Shown here: in pieces, positions 16,490 through 26,609 of the stretch
Numbering within the stretch: position 1 is the stretch's first letter
Layout of the letters: every line of letters starts with the position of its first letter
Source of the DNA: an uncultured Roseobacter sp.
Lineage (GTDB): Bacteria > Pseudomonadota > Alphaproteobacteria > Rhodobacterales > Rhodobacteraceae
Reading direction: 5' to 3'
Length of the DNA: 64,000 bases
Assembly (NCBI RefSeq): GCF_947499265.1
Contig: NZ_CANMNK010000005.1
Coordinates: 370,173-434,172 of the forward strand
Made by a program: the position numbers and the translations under genes
The notes under the pieces: model-generated
The model's database searches: none
Told to the model about the DNA's origin: nothing
What the model saw: the letters and a program-made list of their open reading frames with translations, nothing else

Positions 16490-18404
16490 AGTTTTCGCTG
16501 CCCTTCTGATCGTGCTGACGACCGCCGCAAGCGGCCATGCCGACACGCCGACCCCATCTGAGAGCAGTTTCTGGCAAAAAGAAGTGGGCAAAGGCATTCT
16601 GCCGCCCGTGACCCAACGCCTGCCGCAAGAGCCGCTGGTCGTTGACCTCGAAGCTAAAGGCCGCACCTTGGGGGAGCAGGGCGGCACGTTGCGCACGCTG
16701 GTGTCGCGCTCAAAAGATGTGCGGCAGATGGTGGTCTATGGCTACGCGCGGCTCGTAGGCTATGACCAGAACTACAATCTTTATGCTGACATCCTGCGCG
16801 ATATCGAGGTGGTCGAGGGCCGCAAATTCACGCTGCACCTGCGCAAAGGGCATCGCTGGTCCGATGGGCATCCCTTTACCTCCGCGGATTTCGAATACTA
16901 CTGGAAACACGTGGCTCAGAACAAGGAACTGAGCCCCGCCGGCCCGCCACAACATATGGTCGTGGACGGCGTGTTGGCGGATGTCACCTTTCCCGATGCG
17001 CATACCGTGGTGATCGAATGGCCGACGCCAAACCCGCAGTTCTTGCAGCTGCTGGCGCAGGCGAGCCCCTTTTTCATCTACCGGCCTGCGCATTACCTGA
17101 AACAGTTTCACGCGGAGTTCACAGACGCCAAGACCCTGAAGAAAAAAATCAAAAAAGCCCGTGTACGCGCCTGGGCGGCGCTGCACAACGACCGTGACAA
17201 CATGTATAAATTCGACAATCCGGACCTGCCGACGCTGCAGCCCTGGATGAACGCATCCGGCACGAAATCCAGCCGTCATCTCTTTGTGCGCAACCCCTAT
17301 TATCATCGGATCGACACGCAGGGTGTGCAATTGCCCTACATCGATATCGTGGAAATGACGATTGTCGGTGGCGGGTTGATCGCAGCCAAGGCCAACGCGG
17401 GCGAGGTGGATCTGCAGGCGCGGGGGCTGGATTTCCCGGACATCTCGATCCTGAAAAAGGGCGAGACCGATGGGGCGGGATACAAGACGCTGCTCTGGGC
17501 CAATGGCGCGGCAAACCAGATCACCATCTATCCCAATCTGAACTTCGCCGACCCGGTATGGCGCGAGGTGATCCGCGATGTGCGCTTTCGCCGCGCGCTC
17601 AGCCTTGGCATCGACCGGCGCATGATCAACCGCGCGCTGTACTTTGGCCTGGCGAAGGAAGGCGGCATGACCGCACTAGCCAAAAGCCCGTTCTTTGACC
17701 CCGCCAATCTCTTCTCATGGTCCATCTACTACCCGGCCAAGGCCAACGCGCTGCTGAATGAAATGGGGCTGACGGAGCGCACCCCCGATGGCATCCGCAA
17801 GTTGCCGGACGGGCGCCCGATGGAATTTGTGATTGAAACCGCAGGTGAGCGGCAGGAGGTCGAAAACGCGCTGGCCATCGTGACGGATACCTGGCGCGAG
17901 ATCGGCATCAAGCTGATCATGCGCCCGCTGGACCGCGATATTCTGCGCAACCGGGTCTATTCGGGTCTGTCAATGTCTGCGGTCTGGTTCGGCTGGGACA
18001 ATGGCCTGCCGCAAGCCTACACACCGCCCGAATACCTCGCGCCGACGCATCAGGAGTTCTTCGCCTGGCCCAAGTGGGGGCAGTACTATCAAACCGGTGG
18101 CGAGGTTGGCGAAGCCCCGGACATGCCTGCGGCCAAACGGTTGATGCAGCTGAGCTGGGATTGGGATCACACCACCGACACGGACGAACGGGCCGCGATC
18201 TGGCGCGAAATGCTGGCCATTCATGCAGATCACCAGTTTGGCATCGGCATTCTATCGGAAGCGCCACAACCCGTTGTCGTCTCGGACCGGCTGCGCAATG
18301 TCCCCGAGGTGGCCAAATGGGCCTGGGACCCTGGTGCCCATTTCGGCATTCACCGGATTGACGAATTCTACTACGACGAACCGTTCCAGCAGCTCACGCA
18401 ATGA
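16482..18404 (+). CDS. extracellular solute-binding protein family 5 (YejA-like)
   Basis: A 640-residue periplasmic binding protein with a Sec signal, MFRVFAALLIVLTTAASGHA, cleaved before DTPTPSE. At over 600 residues it is larger than DppA or OppA and close to YejA. The typical family-5 block FTLHLRKGHRWSDGHPFTS lies near residue 115. It overlaps the ATPase gene by 8 bp and the first permease gene by 4 bp, so the complete importer is one operon. The ligand is probably a peptide or peptide-like compound, by family; the large insert could reflect a bulky ligand. Confidence 0.88.
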   Translation: MFRVFAALLIVLTTAASGHADTPTPSESSFWQKEVGKGILPPVTQRLPQEPLVVDLEAKGRTLGEQGGTLRTLVSRSKDVRQMVVYGYARLVGYDQNYNLYADILRDIEVVEGRKFTLHLRKGHRWSDGHPFTSADFEYYWKHVAQNKELSPAGPPQHMVVDGVLADVTFPDAHTVVIEWPTPNPQFLQLLAQASPFFIYRPAHYLKQFHAEFTDAKTLKKKIKKARVRAWAALHNDRDNMYKFDNPDLPTLQPWMNASGTKSSRHLFVRNPYYHRIDTQGVQLPYIDIVEMTIVGGGLIAAKANAGEVDLQARGLDFPDISILKKGETDGAGYKTLLWANGAANQITIYPNLNFADPVWREVIRDVRFRRALSLGIDRRMINRALYFGLAKEGGMTALAKSPFFDPANLFSWSIYYPAKANALLNEMGLTERTPDGIRKLPDGRPMEFVIETAGERQEVENALAIVTDTWREIGIKLIMRPLDRDILRNRVYSGLSMSAVWFGWDNGLPQAYTPPEYLAPTHQEFFAWPKWGQYYQTGGEVGEAPDMPAAKRLMQLSWDWDHTTDTDERAAIWREMLAIHADHQFGIGILSEAPQPVVVSDRLRNVPEVAKWAWDPGAHFGIHRIDEFYYDEPFQQLTQ

Positions 18405-19429
18405 TGTTTCTCCGCTACGCCATCTATCGGTTCATCACGATGCTGCTCACCCTCTGGGTGGTGTCAATCATGATTTTCGTGATCATCAACCTGCCGCCCG
18501 GCGACTATCTGTCTAACCAGATCGCAGAGCTGCGCGCCACGGGACAGGCCGAAGGGGTGGCCAAGGCCGAGTTCCTGCGCACCGAATATGCGCTCGACCG
18601 ACCGATCTGGGAGCAGTACCTGATCTGGGTCGGCATGGCGCCCGGCCCGCAGGGCTGGTACGGGCTCATTCAGGGTAATTTCGGCTGGTCCTTTGAATTT
18701 GACCGGCCTGTGTCTGAAATCGTGGGCGATGCATTGTGGCTGACGGTTCTGGTGAACCTTGCCGCCGTGCTCTTTGTCTATCTGGTCGCCCTGCCGCTGG
18801 GCGTCATCGCTGCGGCAAGATCCGAGACATGGGTGGATTATACCGCGGCCTTTGTCGGCTACCTAGGGCTGGCCACGCCAAACTTCCTGCTCGCGCTGAT
18901 GCTGTTTTATTATGGGAACAAGTATTTCGATCTGCCCATTGGCGGGCTGATGGATCCGCAGTTCGAGGGGGAGCCGATGTCCTTTGACAAGGTGAAATCC
19001 ATCCTTGTCCACCTGATCGTGCCAACCTTCGTCATCGGGACCTCGGGGGCCGCTGCCATGATGCAACGGCTGCGCGCCAATATGCTGGACGAGCTCAGCA
19101 AACCCTATGTCGAGACCGCCAAGGCCAAGGGTCTGGCCCCGTCAAAGCTGCTCGCCAAATATCCCCTGCGCATGGCGTTCAACCCCTTTGTGGCGGATAT
19201 TGGCAACCTGCTGCCCGCGATGGTATCTGGGTCGGTTCTGGTCTCTGTTGTTTTGGGCCTGCAAACCATCGGGCCGTCGCTGCTGACTGCACTGAAGTCT
19301 CAAGACCAGTTCCTGGCCGGGTTCGTGTTGATGTTCGTTGCCCTACTCACCCTCATCGGCACGATGATTTCGGATTTACTGCTGGTTCTGCTTGACCCGC
19401 GCATCCGCTACGGAGCCCGCGGCACATGA
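18401..19429 (+). CDS. peptide ABC transporter permease (YejB/DppB-like)
   Basis: A 342-residue inner-membrane permease. The N-terminal helix MFLRYAIYRFITMLLTLWVV followed by INLPPGDYL is the standard DppB/OppB opening. The EAA loop is in AKGLAPSKLLAKYPLRMAF. It ends in DPRIRYGARGT, typical of the family. About six hydrophobic segments are visible. It overlaps the binding-protein gene by 4 bp and the second permease gene by 4 bp. Confidence 0.92.
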   Translation: MMFLRYAIYRFITMLLTLWVVSIMIFVIINLPPGDYLSNQIAELRATGQAEGVAKAEFLRTEYALDRPIWEQYLIWVGMAPGPQGWYGLIQGNFGWSFEFDRPVSEIVGDALWLTVLVNLAAVLFVYLVALPLGVIAAARSETWVDYTAAFVGYLGLATPNFLLALMLFYYGNKYFDLPIGGLMDPQFEGEPMSFDKVKSILVHLIVPTFVIGTSGAAAMMQRLRANMLDELSKPYVETAKAKGLAPSKLLAKYPLRMAFNPFVADIGNLLPAMVSGSVLVSVVLGLQTIGPSLLTALKSQDQFLAGFVLMFVALLTLIGTMISDLLLVLLDPRIRYGARGT

Positions 19430-20580
19430 CCCAATTGCCTGATGGTCGCTATGTCGACGACGCCCCCTATTCCGACACCACCGACCTCAGTGCGCTGGAA
19501 CGTTCTGATATGGACGCTCCCAACTGGGTGTTGGTCTGGCGCAAATTCAAGCGGCACAAGCTAGGTCTGATATCGGGTATCTTTCTGCTGCTCAGCTACC
19601 TGATGCTGCCTGTTGCGGGGTTCATCGCGCCTTATACGCCCAACGAACGCAGCGCGGATTACCTCTATGCGCCACCGCAATCCGTGCACCTGTGGCATGA
19701 GGGCGAGTTTATCGGGCCTTTCGTTTACCCCACCACCGCCACGGCGGATCTGGTCAACTACCGCTGGACCTATGAGACCGACACGACACGGCCCATGCCG
19801 CTGCAATTCTTTTGTGATGGCGACCAGTACAAGCTCTTTGGCCTGATCCGGTCTGACACGCATCTTTTCTGCGCGCCAGAAGGCGCCACGATCTTTTTGT
19901 GGGGGTCGGATCGGTTGGGGCGGGATGTGTTCAGCCGTATTCTCTACGGCGCACAACTCTCGCTCACCGTGGGCCTTATTGGCATCACGGTGTCCTTCGC
20001 CCTTGGCATCTTTTTTGGCTCCATCGCGGGGTATTTCGGCGGCAAGACGGATTGGGTGATCAACCGGGTCATCGAGATTCTGCGCTCCTTGCCAGAACTG
20101 CCGCTGTGGCTGGCGCTGTCGGCAGCGGTGCCGTCGAACTGGAGCCCGGTGGCGGTTTTCTTCATCATCTCGATCATTCTGGGCATACTCGACTGGCCCG
20201 GGTTGGCGCGGGCGGTCCGAAGTAAATTCCTCTCGTTGAGAGAGGAGGAATATGTCAGAGCGGCAGAGATGATGGGAGCAAAACCCGGTCGGGTCATTCG
20301 CAGGCACCTGTTGCCCAATTTCATGTCCCACCTCATCGCTTCTGCCACGCTGTCGATCCCGGCGATGATCCTGGGTGAAACAGCCCTCAGCTTCCTGGGC
20401 CTCGGCCTGCGCGCGCCTGCCGTGAGTTGGGGCGTGATGCTCAATGATGCCCAGAACCTCGCCAGCATCGAGATTTACCCGTGGACGGCCATCCCGATGC
20501 TGCCGATCATCTTTGTGGTACTGGCCTTCAACTTTCTGGGCGACGGGTTACGCGCCTCTTTGGACCCTTACAAATCCTGA
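19426..20580 (+). CDS. peptide ABC transporter permease (YejE/DppC-like)
   Basis: A 384-residue permease, longer than the roughly 300 residues of DppC. The extra length is a periplasmic stretch of about 100 residues between the first hydrophobic segment (LGLISGIFLLLSYLMLPVAG) and the core that starts at WGSDRLGRDVFSR. The EAA loop is RAAEMMGAKPGRVIRRHLLP, and the C-terminus is LGDGLRASLDPYKS. Such an insertion is also found in YejE-type permeases and may dock the large binding protein, which is inference. It is the last gene of the importer. Confidence 0.92.
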   Translation: MTQLPDGRYVDDAPYSDTTDLSALERSDMDAPNWVLVWRKFKRHKLGLISGIFLLLSYLMLPVAGFIAPYTPNERSADYLYAPPQSVHLWHEGEFIGPFVYPTTATADLVNYRWTYETDTTRPMPLQFFCDGDQYKLFGLIRSDTHLFCAPEGATIFLWGSDRLGRDVFSRILYGAQLSLTVGLIGITVSFALGIFFGSIAGYFGGKTDWVINRVIEILRSLPELPLWLALSAAVPSNWSPVAVFFIISIILGILDWPGLARAVRSKFLSLREEEYVRAAEMMGAKPGRVIRRHLLPNFMSHLIASATLSIPAMILGETALSFLGLGLRAPAVSWGVMLNDAQNLASIEIYPWTAIPMLPIIFVVLAFNFLGDGLRASLDPYKS

Positions 20581-20669
20581 GAAATCGTTGAAGTTTGGGC
20601 AACAATTTGCCACGCAAATACCAGATTTCACCTTCAATCTCACGCAACGAACACGTGTGAGGGATATAA

Positions 20670-21677
20670 ATGGATGTGATGTTTGCTCTGTTGGAGTGGT
20701 TCACCAGCTTTCTGTTCAACTGGGAATCTCGCCTCTCGGTGATCTACCTCTGCGCGACCGTGGTGCTGGTTTACGTACTCTGGATCCTGCGCGGACGGTC
20801 AGGCAGTTTCACTGCCTACCTGCTGCCAAAAGAAACATATCTGCACAAATCCAACCTCGTCGACATCAAAATCTTTTTATTCAATACGCTGCTAGCAGTA
20901 TCCGGCTTCTTTGCAGCCGTTACACTGACACCTTTGATGACGGTCTATTTTCTGGATGCAATGTTACTCTTGACCGGCGGTGACCTGGCTCCCGTGCCCG
21001 GTCAAGACGACTGGAAAAAGCTCGCCTTGGCGACGCTGATCATGATCCTCACGCTCGACTTCTGCAAATACTGGGCACATCGGCTACACCATGAAACGGC
21101 GATCCTATGGCCCTTCCATGCGGTCCATCACTCCGCCGAAGTCCTGACACCACTGACGGCCAATCGTAACCACCCGGTTTTCATTGTCATCCGACTGTTC
21201 ATATACGGTCTGATCGTCGGATTGATACAGGCGCTCATGCTGTTTCTACTGATGGGTAAGATCGATGTTCTTACCGTTGGCAGCGTGAATGCCGGATATT
21301 TCCTGTTCAACGCGCTGGGATCAAACCTGCGCCACAGCCACATCTGGCTCAGCTACGGGCGCGTGCTGGAGCATATCTTCATTTCACCCGCGCAACACCA
21401 CATTCATCACTCCATCGAACGCAAACACTACAATAAGAACTACGGCGAGGTTTTTGCCTTTTGGGACTGGATGTTCGGTACGCTCTATGTTCCGGCGAGC
21501 TATGAAAACATCAATTACGGCCTCTCGGACGAAGAAGGGAACCGCATTGAGCAACCGCATCCTACCCTGCGCGCCGCCCTGCTGCATCCCTTCGTCGAAA
21601 GCTGGGAGGCGCTGTGGAAAGGCACCTCGCGCGATCCGAACCTGACGCCCGACGCGGATCAGACGGCACTGCAATGA
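20670..21677 (+). CDS. sterol desaturase / fatty acid hydroxylase family membrane protein
   Basis: A 335-residue integral membrane di-iron oxygenase. The histidine clusters are HRLHH at residues 137-141, HAVHH at 150-154, RHSH at 221-224 and HHIHH at 243-247, which together form the di-iron site. At least four hydrophobic segments surround them. Family members hydroxylate or desaturate sterols, carotenoids and acyl chains. The next gene, an acyltransferase-3 protein, starts inside its stop codon, so the two probably act on the same lipid or glycolipid. The substrate is unknown. Confidence 0.9.
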   Translation: MDVMFALLEWFTSFLFNWESRLSVIYLCATVVLVYVLWILRGRSGSFTAYLLPKETYLHKSNLVDIKIFLFNTLLAVSGFFAAVTLTPLMTVYFLDAMLLLTGGDLAPVPGQDDWKKLALATLIMILTLDFCKYWAHRLHHETAILWPFHAVHHSAEVLTPLTANRNHPVFIVIRLFIYGLIVGLIQALMLFLLMGKIDVLTVGSVNAGYFLFNALGSNLRHSHIWLSYGRVLEHIFISPAQHHIHHSIERKHYNKNYGEVFAFWDWMFGTLYVPASYENINYGLSDEEGNRIEQPHPTLRAALLHPFVESWEALWKGTSRDPNLTPDADQTALQ

Positions 21678-22789
21678 ACCGCGGTCTTTCCCTTTGGCTC
21701 GACGTACTGCGGGTGGGTGCAACGCTTGTGGTCGTCTTGTCGCATATCGCCTATGCCCGTTTTACGCGCGGGGATTATCAGTTCATGCGCGATCTCAATC
21801 TGGGCAGCGATGCTGTCATCGTTTTCTTCGTGATTTCGGGAATTGTGATTGCTTACGCCGCTGAGCGCGACAAGCATCTGCCGACCTACACCTTCAACCG
21901 CGGCACGCGGCTGCTGTCGGTTCTGCTGCCTGCTCTGCTGTTGACCTTCGTCTTTGACCAGATGGGACAACGCATTGACCCCGGTGCCTATCCGGCTGGG
22001 TATTACGGGGCCTTGCCGCTTTGGGAGATGCTGCTGCGCGGGCTGAGCTTTTCCAACGAATGGGGCGCATTTGAGCGCGTGCGTCTGGGCACCAACGGTC
22101 CGCTTTGGTCACTGAGTTACGAGGCCGCCTATTACATCCTTTTCGGGGTGGCATTTTTCATGTCAGGCGCGCGCCGGGTGATCATCCTGCTGGGCCTGGT
22201 CGTGCTCTTCGGTCCGCGGGTTTTGCTGTTGATGCCTGCATGGCTGATGGGCGTCTGGCTCTGGCGCAAACTGGCCGCCGGTGGCGCGGGCACGCTCCCC
22301 TCAAAAACGGCGCGCATGATGGCATGGGGGGCACCCGTGCTCTACGCGGCCTGCTTGTGGATCGGCGTGCCCGACATGCTCGCACATCTGACCGCCGAGG
22401 CCATGGCCCCCGCCCGCTACCGGCACGTGCTGGCCTTCTCCGATGAATTCATCTGGAACGCACTGGTCGGCGTATTCACAACCATCCATATCTTCGGCAT
22501 GGCCCGCCTTTTGCAAAACCACACGCGGGACAACCGCGCCGTGCGCTGGTGGGCCGGTGCGAGCTTCTCGATCTATGTGACCCATTATCCTGCGTTACAC
22601 CTGATCGACTCTGTCTTTCCGGCGGAAACACTGGCGCGAGACGCCCTTTTTGTGGTCGGATCCATCGCCATCAGCCTGATCTTTGCCCAGATCTTCGAAA
22701 GGCGGATCGCGGGGCTGCGCAGCTGCATCCGTGCGCTCATCGGGCATTGGGGCCCTAGCGGTCGTCGCCCGCGTCCTCACCATCCATAA
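21674..22789 (+). CDS. acyltransferase family 3 (OafA/NodX-like) membrane protein
   Basis: A 371-residue, mostly hydrophobic protein with about ten membrane segments. It starts MNRGLSLWLDVLRVGATLVV followed by LSHIAYARF, the characteristic family opening with a conserved His. I chose ATG 21674 because it forms an ATGA overlap with the hydroxylase stop. The family O-acetylates or O-acylates surface sugars and lipids. Its 3' end overlaps the tail of the opposing mechanosensitive channel gene by 35 bp. The acceptor is unknown; coupling to the hydroxylase suggests acylation of the newly made hydroxyl group. Confidence 0.88.
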   Translation: MNRGLSLWLDVLRVGATLVVVLSHIAYARFTRGDYQFMRDLNLGSDAVIVFFVISGIVIAYAAERDKHLPTYTFNRGTRLLSVLLPALLLTFVFDQMGQRIDPGAYPAGYYGALPLWEMLLRGLSFSNEWGAFERVRLGTNGPLWSLSYEAAYYILFGVAFFMSGARRVIILLGLVVLFGPRVLLLMPAWLMGVWLWRKLAAGGAGTLPSKTARMMAWGAPVLYAACLWIGVPDMLAHLTAEAMAPARYRHVLAFSDEFIWNALVGVFTTIHIFGMARLLQNHTRDNRAVRWWAGASFSIYVTHYPALHLIDSVFPAETLARDALFVVGSIAISLIFAQIFERRIAGLRSCIRALIGHWGPSGRRPRPHHP

Positions 22790-25106
22790 GCTCCTCTTCC
22801 ATGGAAGCCTGCGCCGCCGCCGAGATGGATTTCTTATCCTCTTCGGACAGGTCCTCGACCTTGCCATCCTTCAGCCGCACGGTGACCTCTTTATGCGCGA
22901 ACTGGATGCCCTCGCGCTCGAAAAGGATACGGATTTCTTCGTAAACCCGCTTGCGCACCAACCATTGATCGCCGGGTTTGGTCATGAATTTGACCCGGAT
23001 AATCATCGCGGAATCCTGCATTTCAATGACACCCTGGGACTTCAGCGGCTGGATGAAGTTTTCACCAATCACCGGATCGTCCAATAGTTCGACCCCCAAC
23101 TTCTTGATCAGCTTGCGCACCTTCTCCACATCGGTGTCATAGGTCACGCGCAGGGGCAGTTTCATGATCACCCAGTCGCGTGAATAATTCGTCATGACCT
23201 GAATTTCGCCAAAGGGTATGGTATGCAATGCGCCCAGGTGATGGCGCAGCTGGAAAGACCGCACCGAGATTTTCTCCACCGTGCCTTTGACACCACCGAT
23301 GTCCAGATACTCACCTTTGCGAAAGGCATCATCAAACAGGAAGAACCCGCCCGAAAAGATGTCGCGCACCAGCGCCTGAGACCCAAAGCCCACCGCGACA
23401 CCGACCACACCTGCGCCAGCAAAAAGCGGGCCGACGTTCACACCCATTTCCAACAGGATGATGAGGCTGATCGTGACCAACACCACGATCAGAATGAAAT
23501 TGCGGAACAGCGGCAGCAGCGTCGCCAGACGGCTGGCCCCGGTCCCACCACCATCGCCGCCCAGATCCTCTTCGCTCACGTCCCCCTGTTCTTCCAATAT
23601 CTTATTGTCGATCCAGATGCGGAAGGTGTGATAAACAATATAGCCGATGAATATGATCACCATGATGTCGAGAAGCTGGGCCGCGTAGCTTTCCACCATC
23701 TGGGCCGAATTATTGTCCCAGATGTAGAAAAACGCATAGACTCCGGCGACAAACGCCAGAATACCCGCCACACGCCGCGCCAGCGCTTCGAAGGAATTCA
23801 ACGCATGCCGCGGACGCAGCGGCATTGGCGCCTCTTCCATCGGGATGTCGTCCGGGGTGACCCCATCTGCCGCGCCTGCTTCGTTCAATTCGCGCAAGGC
23901 CCGGGCGCGTTGAAAGCTGCGCTCGATCATGAAATTGATCACGCCATAAACCACGATGATCGACATCAGGATGATATACGCCCCGGCGATCAGCGGGATC
24001 GACGACGGGTGCCCCAGCACCAGATCATAGGTCAGTTCGAGCCACGCAAAGATCACGTAAAGGATGACCACCGGGGCCCAGATCGTTGTCATGAACTTCA
24101 CAGCCCAGCTGACCTGGGTCACGGATTTACCGTTCCGCATCGCGTTGGAAATGGCGGCGCGGTTTACCAGCACCATAACGATGTTCAGCAACACCACGAT
24201 GGCCGACATCAGCGAAGACAGGAAGGCGTAGACGTCGTAATTAAGGCCCAACTCACCAATCCAGACGCCAAAGAGAATGGCCGTGATATCAAAGGTGCCC
24301 AGCACCCAGAGCCAGGTGTGAAGCCGTTTGGCATCCCGGTTGCTCATCACGGGCACCCGGTATTGTTCAAGGTAGGGGGATAGCACCATGCGCCACAGGT
24401 TCGCGACCAGACGGCACATGAAATAGGCGGTATTGATCACGCTGACGGTGAACTGCATCGCCTTGTCTTCCAGCGGGCCAAAGATCAGCGCCCCAAGGAC
24501 ATAGGCCACCAGCATGGACACCAGAATACCGATGACGCCCATGAAAAACCTGAAGACGAGAAAGGGCATCTTCTCGGCGTATCCCACCGGGTTTTCCCGG
24601 ATGCGGGAGACCACGAAATTCCTGACAATCCTCTTGCCATAGACCTGGCTCTCGAAAACCATCCCCACAGCGAAAAGCAGCAGCGAGACAATCAGCGCAT
24701 AGGCGAAAGCCCAGATCGTGCCATCCGGGCTGGTGGCGCGCAGGATGTAGATCACCTCGTTGAAGGCATTGGGCAGATCCAGGATGCGATCCACCAGCGC
24801 CGTGCGGAATCGCACCACCGTGTCCTGCGCCTTCATCAGGCGCGATCCTTCGACGCCTTCGGCCGGGGCATCCTCGACCTCGGCGGCTGTGCTCAGAATC
24901 TCGCCATCATTGTTGATGACGACCACGCCGACACCATTCTCCGACGCTTGACGCATGATCTCCGAAATTTGATCGGTGCTTTCGCTGCTCGACGAATTCG
25001 CACCTGGCAGGAGAGAGCCCAAACCCTGTGCATCTGTATCTGTGGGAGAAATCGAACAAAAGAGCGCCAAAAAGCAGAGAAGAATGGCAAAAAAGCGCAC
25101 GCGCAT
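22755..25106 (-). CDS. large MscS-family mechanosensitive ion channel
   Basis: A 783-residue protein. I placed the start at ATG 25106, giving the signal peptide MRVRFFAILLCFLALFCSIS; an upstream in-frame extension to 25232 adds no recognisable signal, though no strong Shine-Dalgarno site precedes 25106. An N-terminal periplasmic region is followed by several membrane segments. The MscS pore and beta domain follows at roughly residues 570-700, with GVVGVAVGFGSQALVRDIF and GEYLDIGGVKGTVEKI. The C-terminus is acidic. It should open under membrane tension to release osmolytes. Its extra helices resemble the bigger MscS paralogues rather than minimal MscS. Confidence 0.9.
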   Translation of the reverse strand: MRVRFFAILLCFLALFCSISPTDTDAQGLGSLLPGANSSSSESTDQISEIMRQASENGVGVVVINNDGEILSTAAEVEDAPAEGVEGSRLMKAQDTVVRFRTALVDRILDLPNAFNEVIYILRATSPDGTIWAFAYALIVSLLLFAVGMVFESQVYGKRIVRNFVVSRIRENPVGYAEKMPFLVFRFFMGVIGILVSMLVAYVLGALIFGPLEDKAMQFTVSVINTAYFMCRLVANLWRMVLSPYLEQYRVPVMSNRDAKRLHTWLWVLGTFDITAILFGVWIGELGLNYDVYAFLSSLMSAIVVLLNIVMVLVNRAAISNAMRNGKSVTQVSWAVKFMTTIWAPVVILYVIFAWLELTYDLVLGHPSSIPLIAGAYIILMSIIVVYGVINFMIERSFQRARALRELNEAGAADGVTPDDIPMEEAPMPLRPRHALNSFEALARRVAGILAFVAGVYAFFYIWDNNSAQMVESYAAQLLDIMVIIFIGYIVYHTFRIWIDNKILEEQGDVSEEDLGGDGGGTGASRLATLLPLFRNFILIVVLVTISLIILLEMGVNVGPLFAGAGVVGVAVGFGSQALVRDIFSGGFFLFDDAFRKGEYLDIGGVKGTVEKISVRSFQLRHHLGALHTIPFGEIQVMTNYSRDWVIMKLPLRVTYDTDVEKVRKLIKKLGVELLDDPVIGENFIQPLKSQGVIEMQDSAMIIRVKFMTKPGDQWLVRKRVYEEIRILFEREGIQFAHKEVTVRLKDGKVEDLSEEDKKSISAAAQASMEEELMDGEDAGDDR

Positions 25107-25385
25107 AAAGAAAGTCCGGGCAATGTTAATTTGGTGTTTGACGGTAGGGGAGCGCATGACCCATTGCAATTGCACATCAGCGCAATATCTCGCGATCACT
25201 GGTGTTTTGCACATAATTCGCTTTTGTGCCAAATATGCAGTGAAAACGGGGCAAAGCGCCCCTCACCCGACCCAAGGACCGGCCGATGCGCCTGAATTAT
25301 TTGCTTTGCACCGCGGCTGGTGTTCCCAAATTCCCCACGACAGGTATACGCTCCCCTGGCTCTGACAGGCGGGACATCCGGTAAC

Positions 25386-26609
25386 ATGAACGTGCATCAT
25401 CAAGCCGGGTCAACGGCCCAACCTGAAAGTGCCGCGGAGCCCGAGCGGTCGCTGCGTGTCATGCTTTACAGCCATGACACCTTTGGTCTGGGGCATTTGC
25501 GGCGCTCACGTGCGCTGGCCTCCGCACTGACGGCGGCAGACCCGAAAGCCTCTGCCATCATTCTGACCGGATCCCCGGTTGCCGGGCGCTTCACCTTTCC
25601 GGAGCGGGTCGACCACATGCGGCTGCCGGGCGTCACGAAACTGCCCGACGGGACCTATGTGAGCCAGACCCTGGGCCTGGACATCGATGATACGACCAAC
25701 CTGCGCTCGGGCCTGATCCAGACGGCGGTGGAGCAGTATGAACCGGACCTGCTGATCGTCGATAAAGAACCCACAGGGTTTCGCGGGGAATTGCTACCGA
25801 CACTGGAATGGCTTGAGGGGCGCGATCAGACCCGCTGTGTTCTGGGCCTGCGCGATGTGCTCGACGCGCCCTCGGTCCTGGCGGCTGAATGGGATCGCAA
25901 GGGTGCGGTCGCAGCAACCGAACGGTTCTATGATCAGATATGGGTCTATGGGCCTCGCTCGGTTTATGACCCGACAGAGGGGTTGCAGCTGTCGGAGGCT
26001 ACGCGCGCGCGGATCTACTGGACCGGGTATCTGCGCCGCGAAGTGATTGATGCCGCAGATACCCCGGATACCCCCTATGTCTTGATCACACCCGGCGGCG
26101 GCGGTGACGGTCAGGCGATGGTCAGCCTTGTCCTCGAAGCTTACGAAAAAGACCCGACCCTGAAACCCGACGCGGTGCTGGTCTATGGCCCCTTCCTGTC
26201 CGGCGAGGTCCGCGAGGCTTTTGAAGCCCGCGTTGCGAAGTTGAATGGCCGGGTGACGGCGGTCGGGTTCGACGCCAAGATCGAAGCGCTTTTTGCCGGG
26301 GCCGAAGGCGTTGTCTGCATGGGGGGCTACAACACGTTTTGCGAGGTCCTGTCATTTGATAAACGGGCCGTGATCGTGCCGCGGACGATCCCACGGCTGG
26401 AACAATGGATCAGAGCATCGCGCGCCGAAGAGCTTGGCCTTGTCCGAATGCTGGACGAAGAGCGCGACGGGATGACGCCGGAGACAATGATCGCATTCAT
26501 CCGCGGCTTACCGTCCCAGAGAAAACCATCGCACGCCGGTGCGAACGGATTGCTGGATGGTTTGGATGTCGTCGTGGCACGCGCTGCACAATTGATGGCG
26601 GATAAATGA
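25386..26609 (+). CDS. GT-B glycosyltransferase, MurG-like (COG4671 type)
   Basis: A 407-residue predicted cytoplasmic glycosyltransferase. MLYSHDTFGLGHLRRSRALA lies near the N-terminus and is the typical opening of this group. GAEGVVCMGGYNTFCEVLSF in the C-terminal half is the nucleotide-sugar-binding turn seen in MurG and family 28 enzymes. The start is ATG 25386; a longer frame from 25320 is possible. It is the first of seven genes joined by 4-bp ATGA overlaps. Donor and acceptor are unknown. The other MurG-like gene of the operon (29501) has a different sequence but the same overall plan. Confidence 0.82.
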   Translation: MNVHHQAGSTAQPESAAEPERSLRVMLYSHDTFGLGHLRRSRALASALTAADPKASAIILTGSPVAGRFTFPERVDHMRLPGVTKLPDGTYVSQTLGLDIDDTTNLRSGLIQTAVEQYEPDLLIVDKEPTGFRGELLPTLEWLEGRDQTRCVLGLRDVLDAPSVLAAEWDRKGAVAATERFYDQIWVYGPRSVYDPTEGLQLSEATRARIYWTGYLRREVIDAADTPDTPYVLITPGGGGDGQAMVSLVLEAYEKDPTLKPDAVLVYGPFLSGEVREAFEARVAKLNGRVTAVGFDAKIEALFAGAEGVVCMGGYNTFCEVLSFDKRAVIVPRTIPRLEQWIRASRAEELGLVRMLDEERDGMTPETMIAFIRGLPSQRKPSHAGANGLLDGLDVVVARAAQLMADK

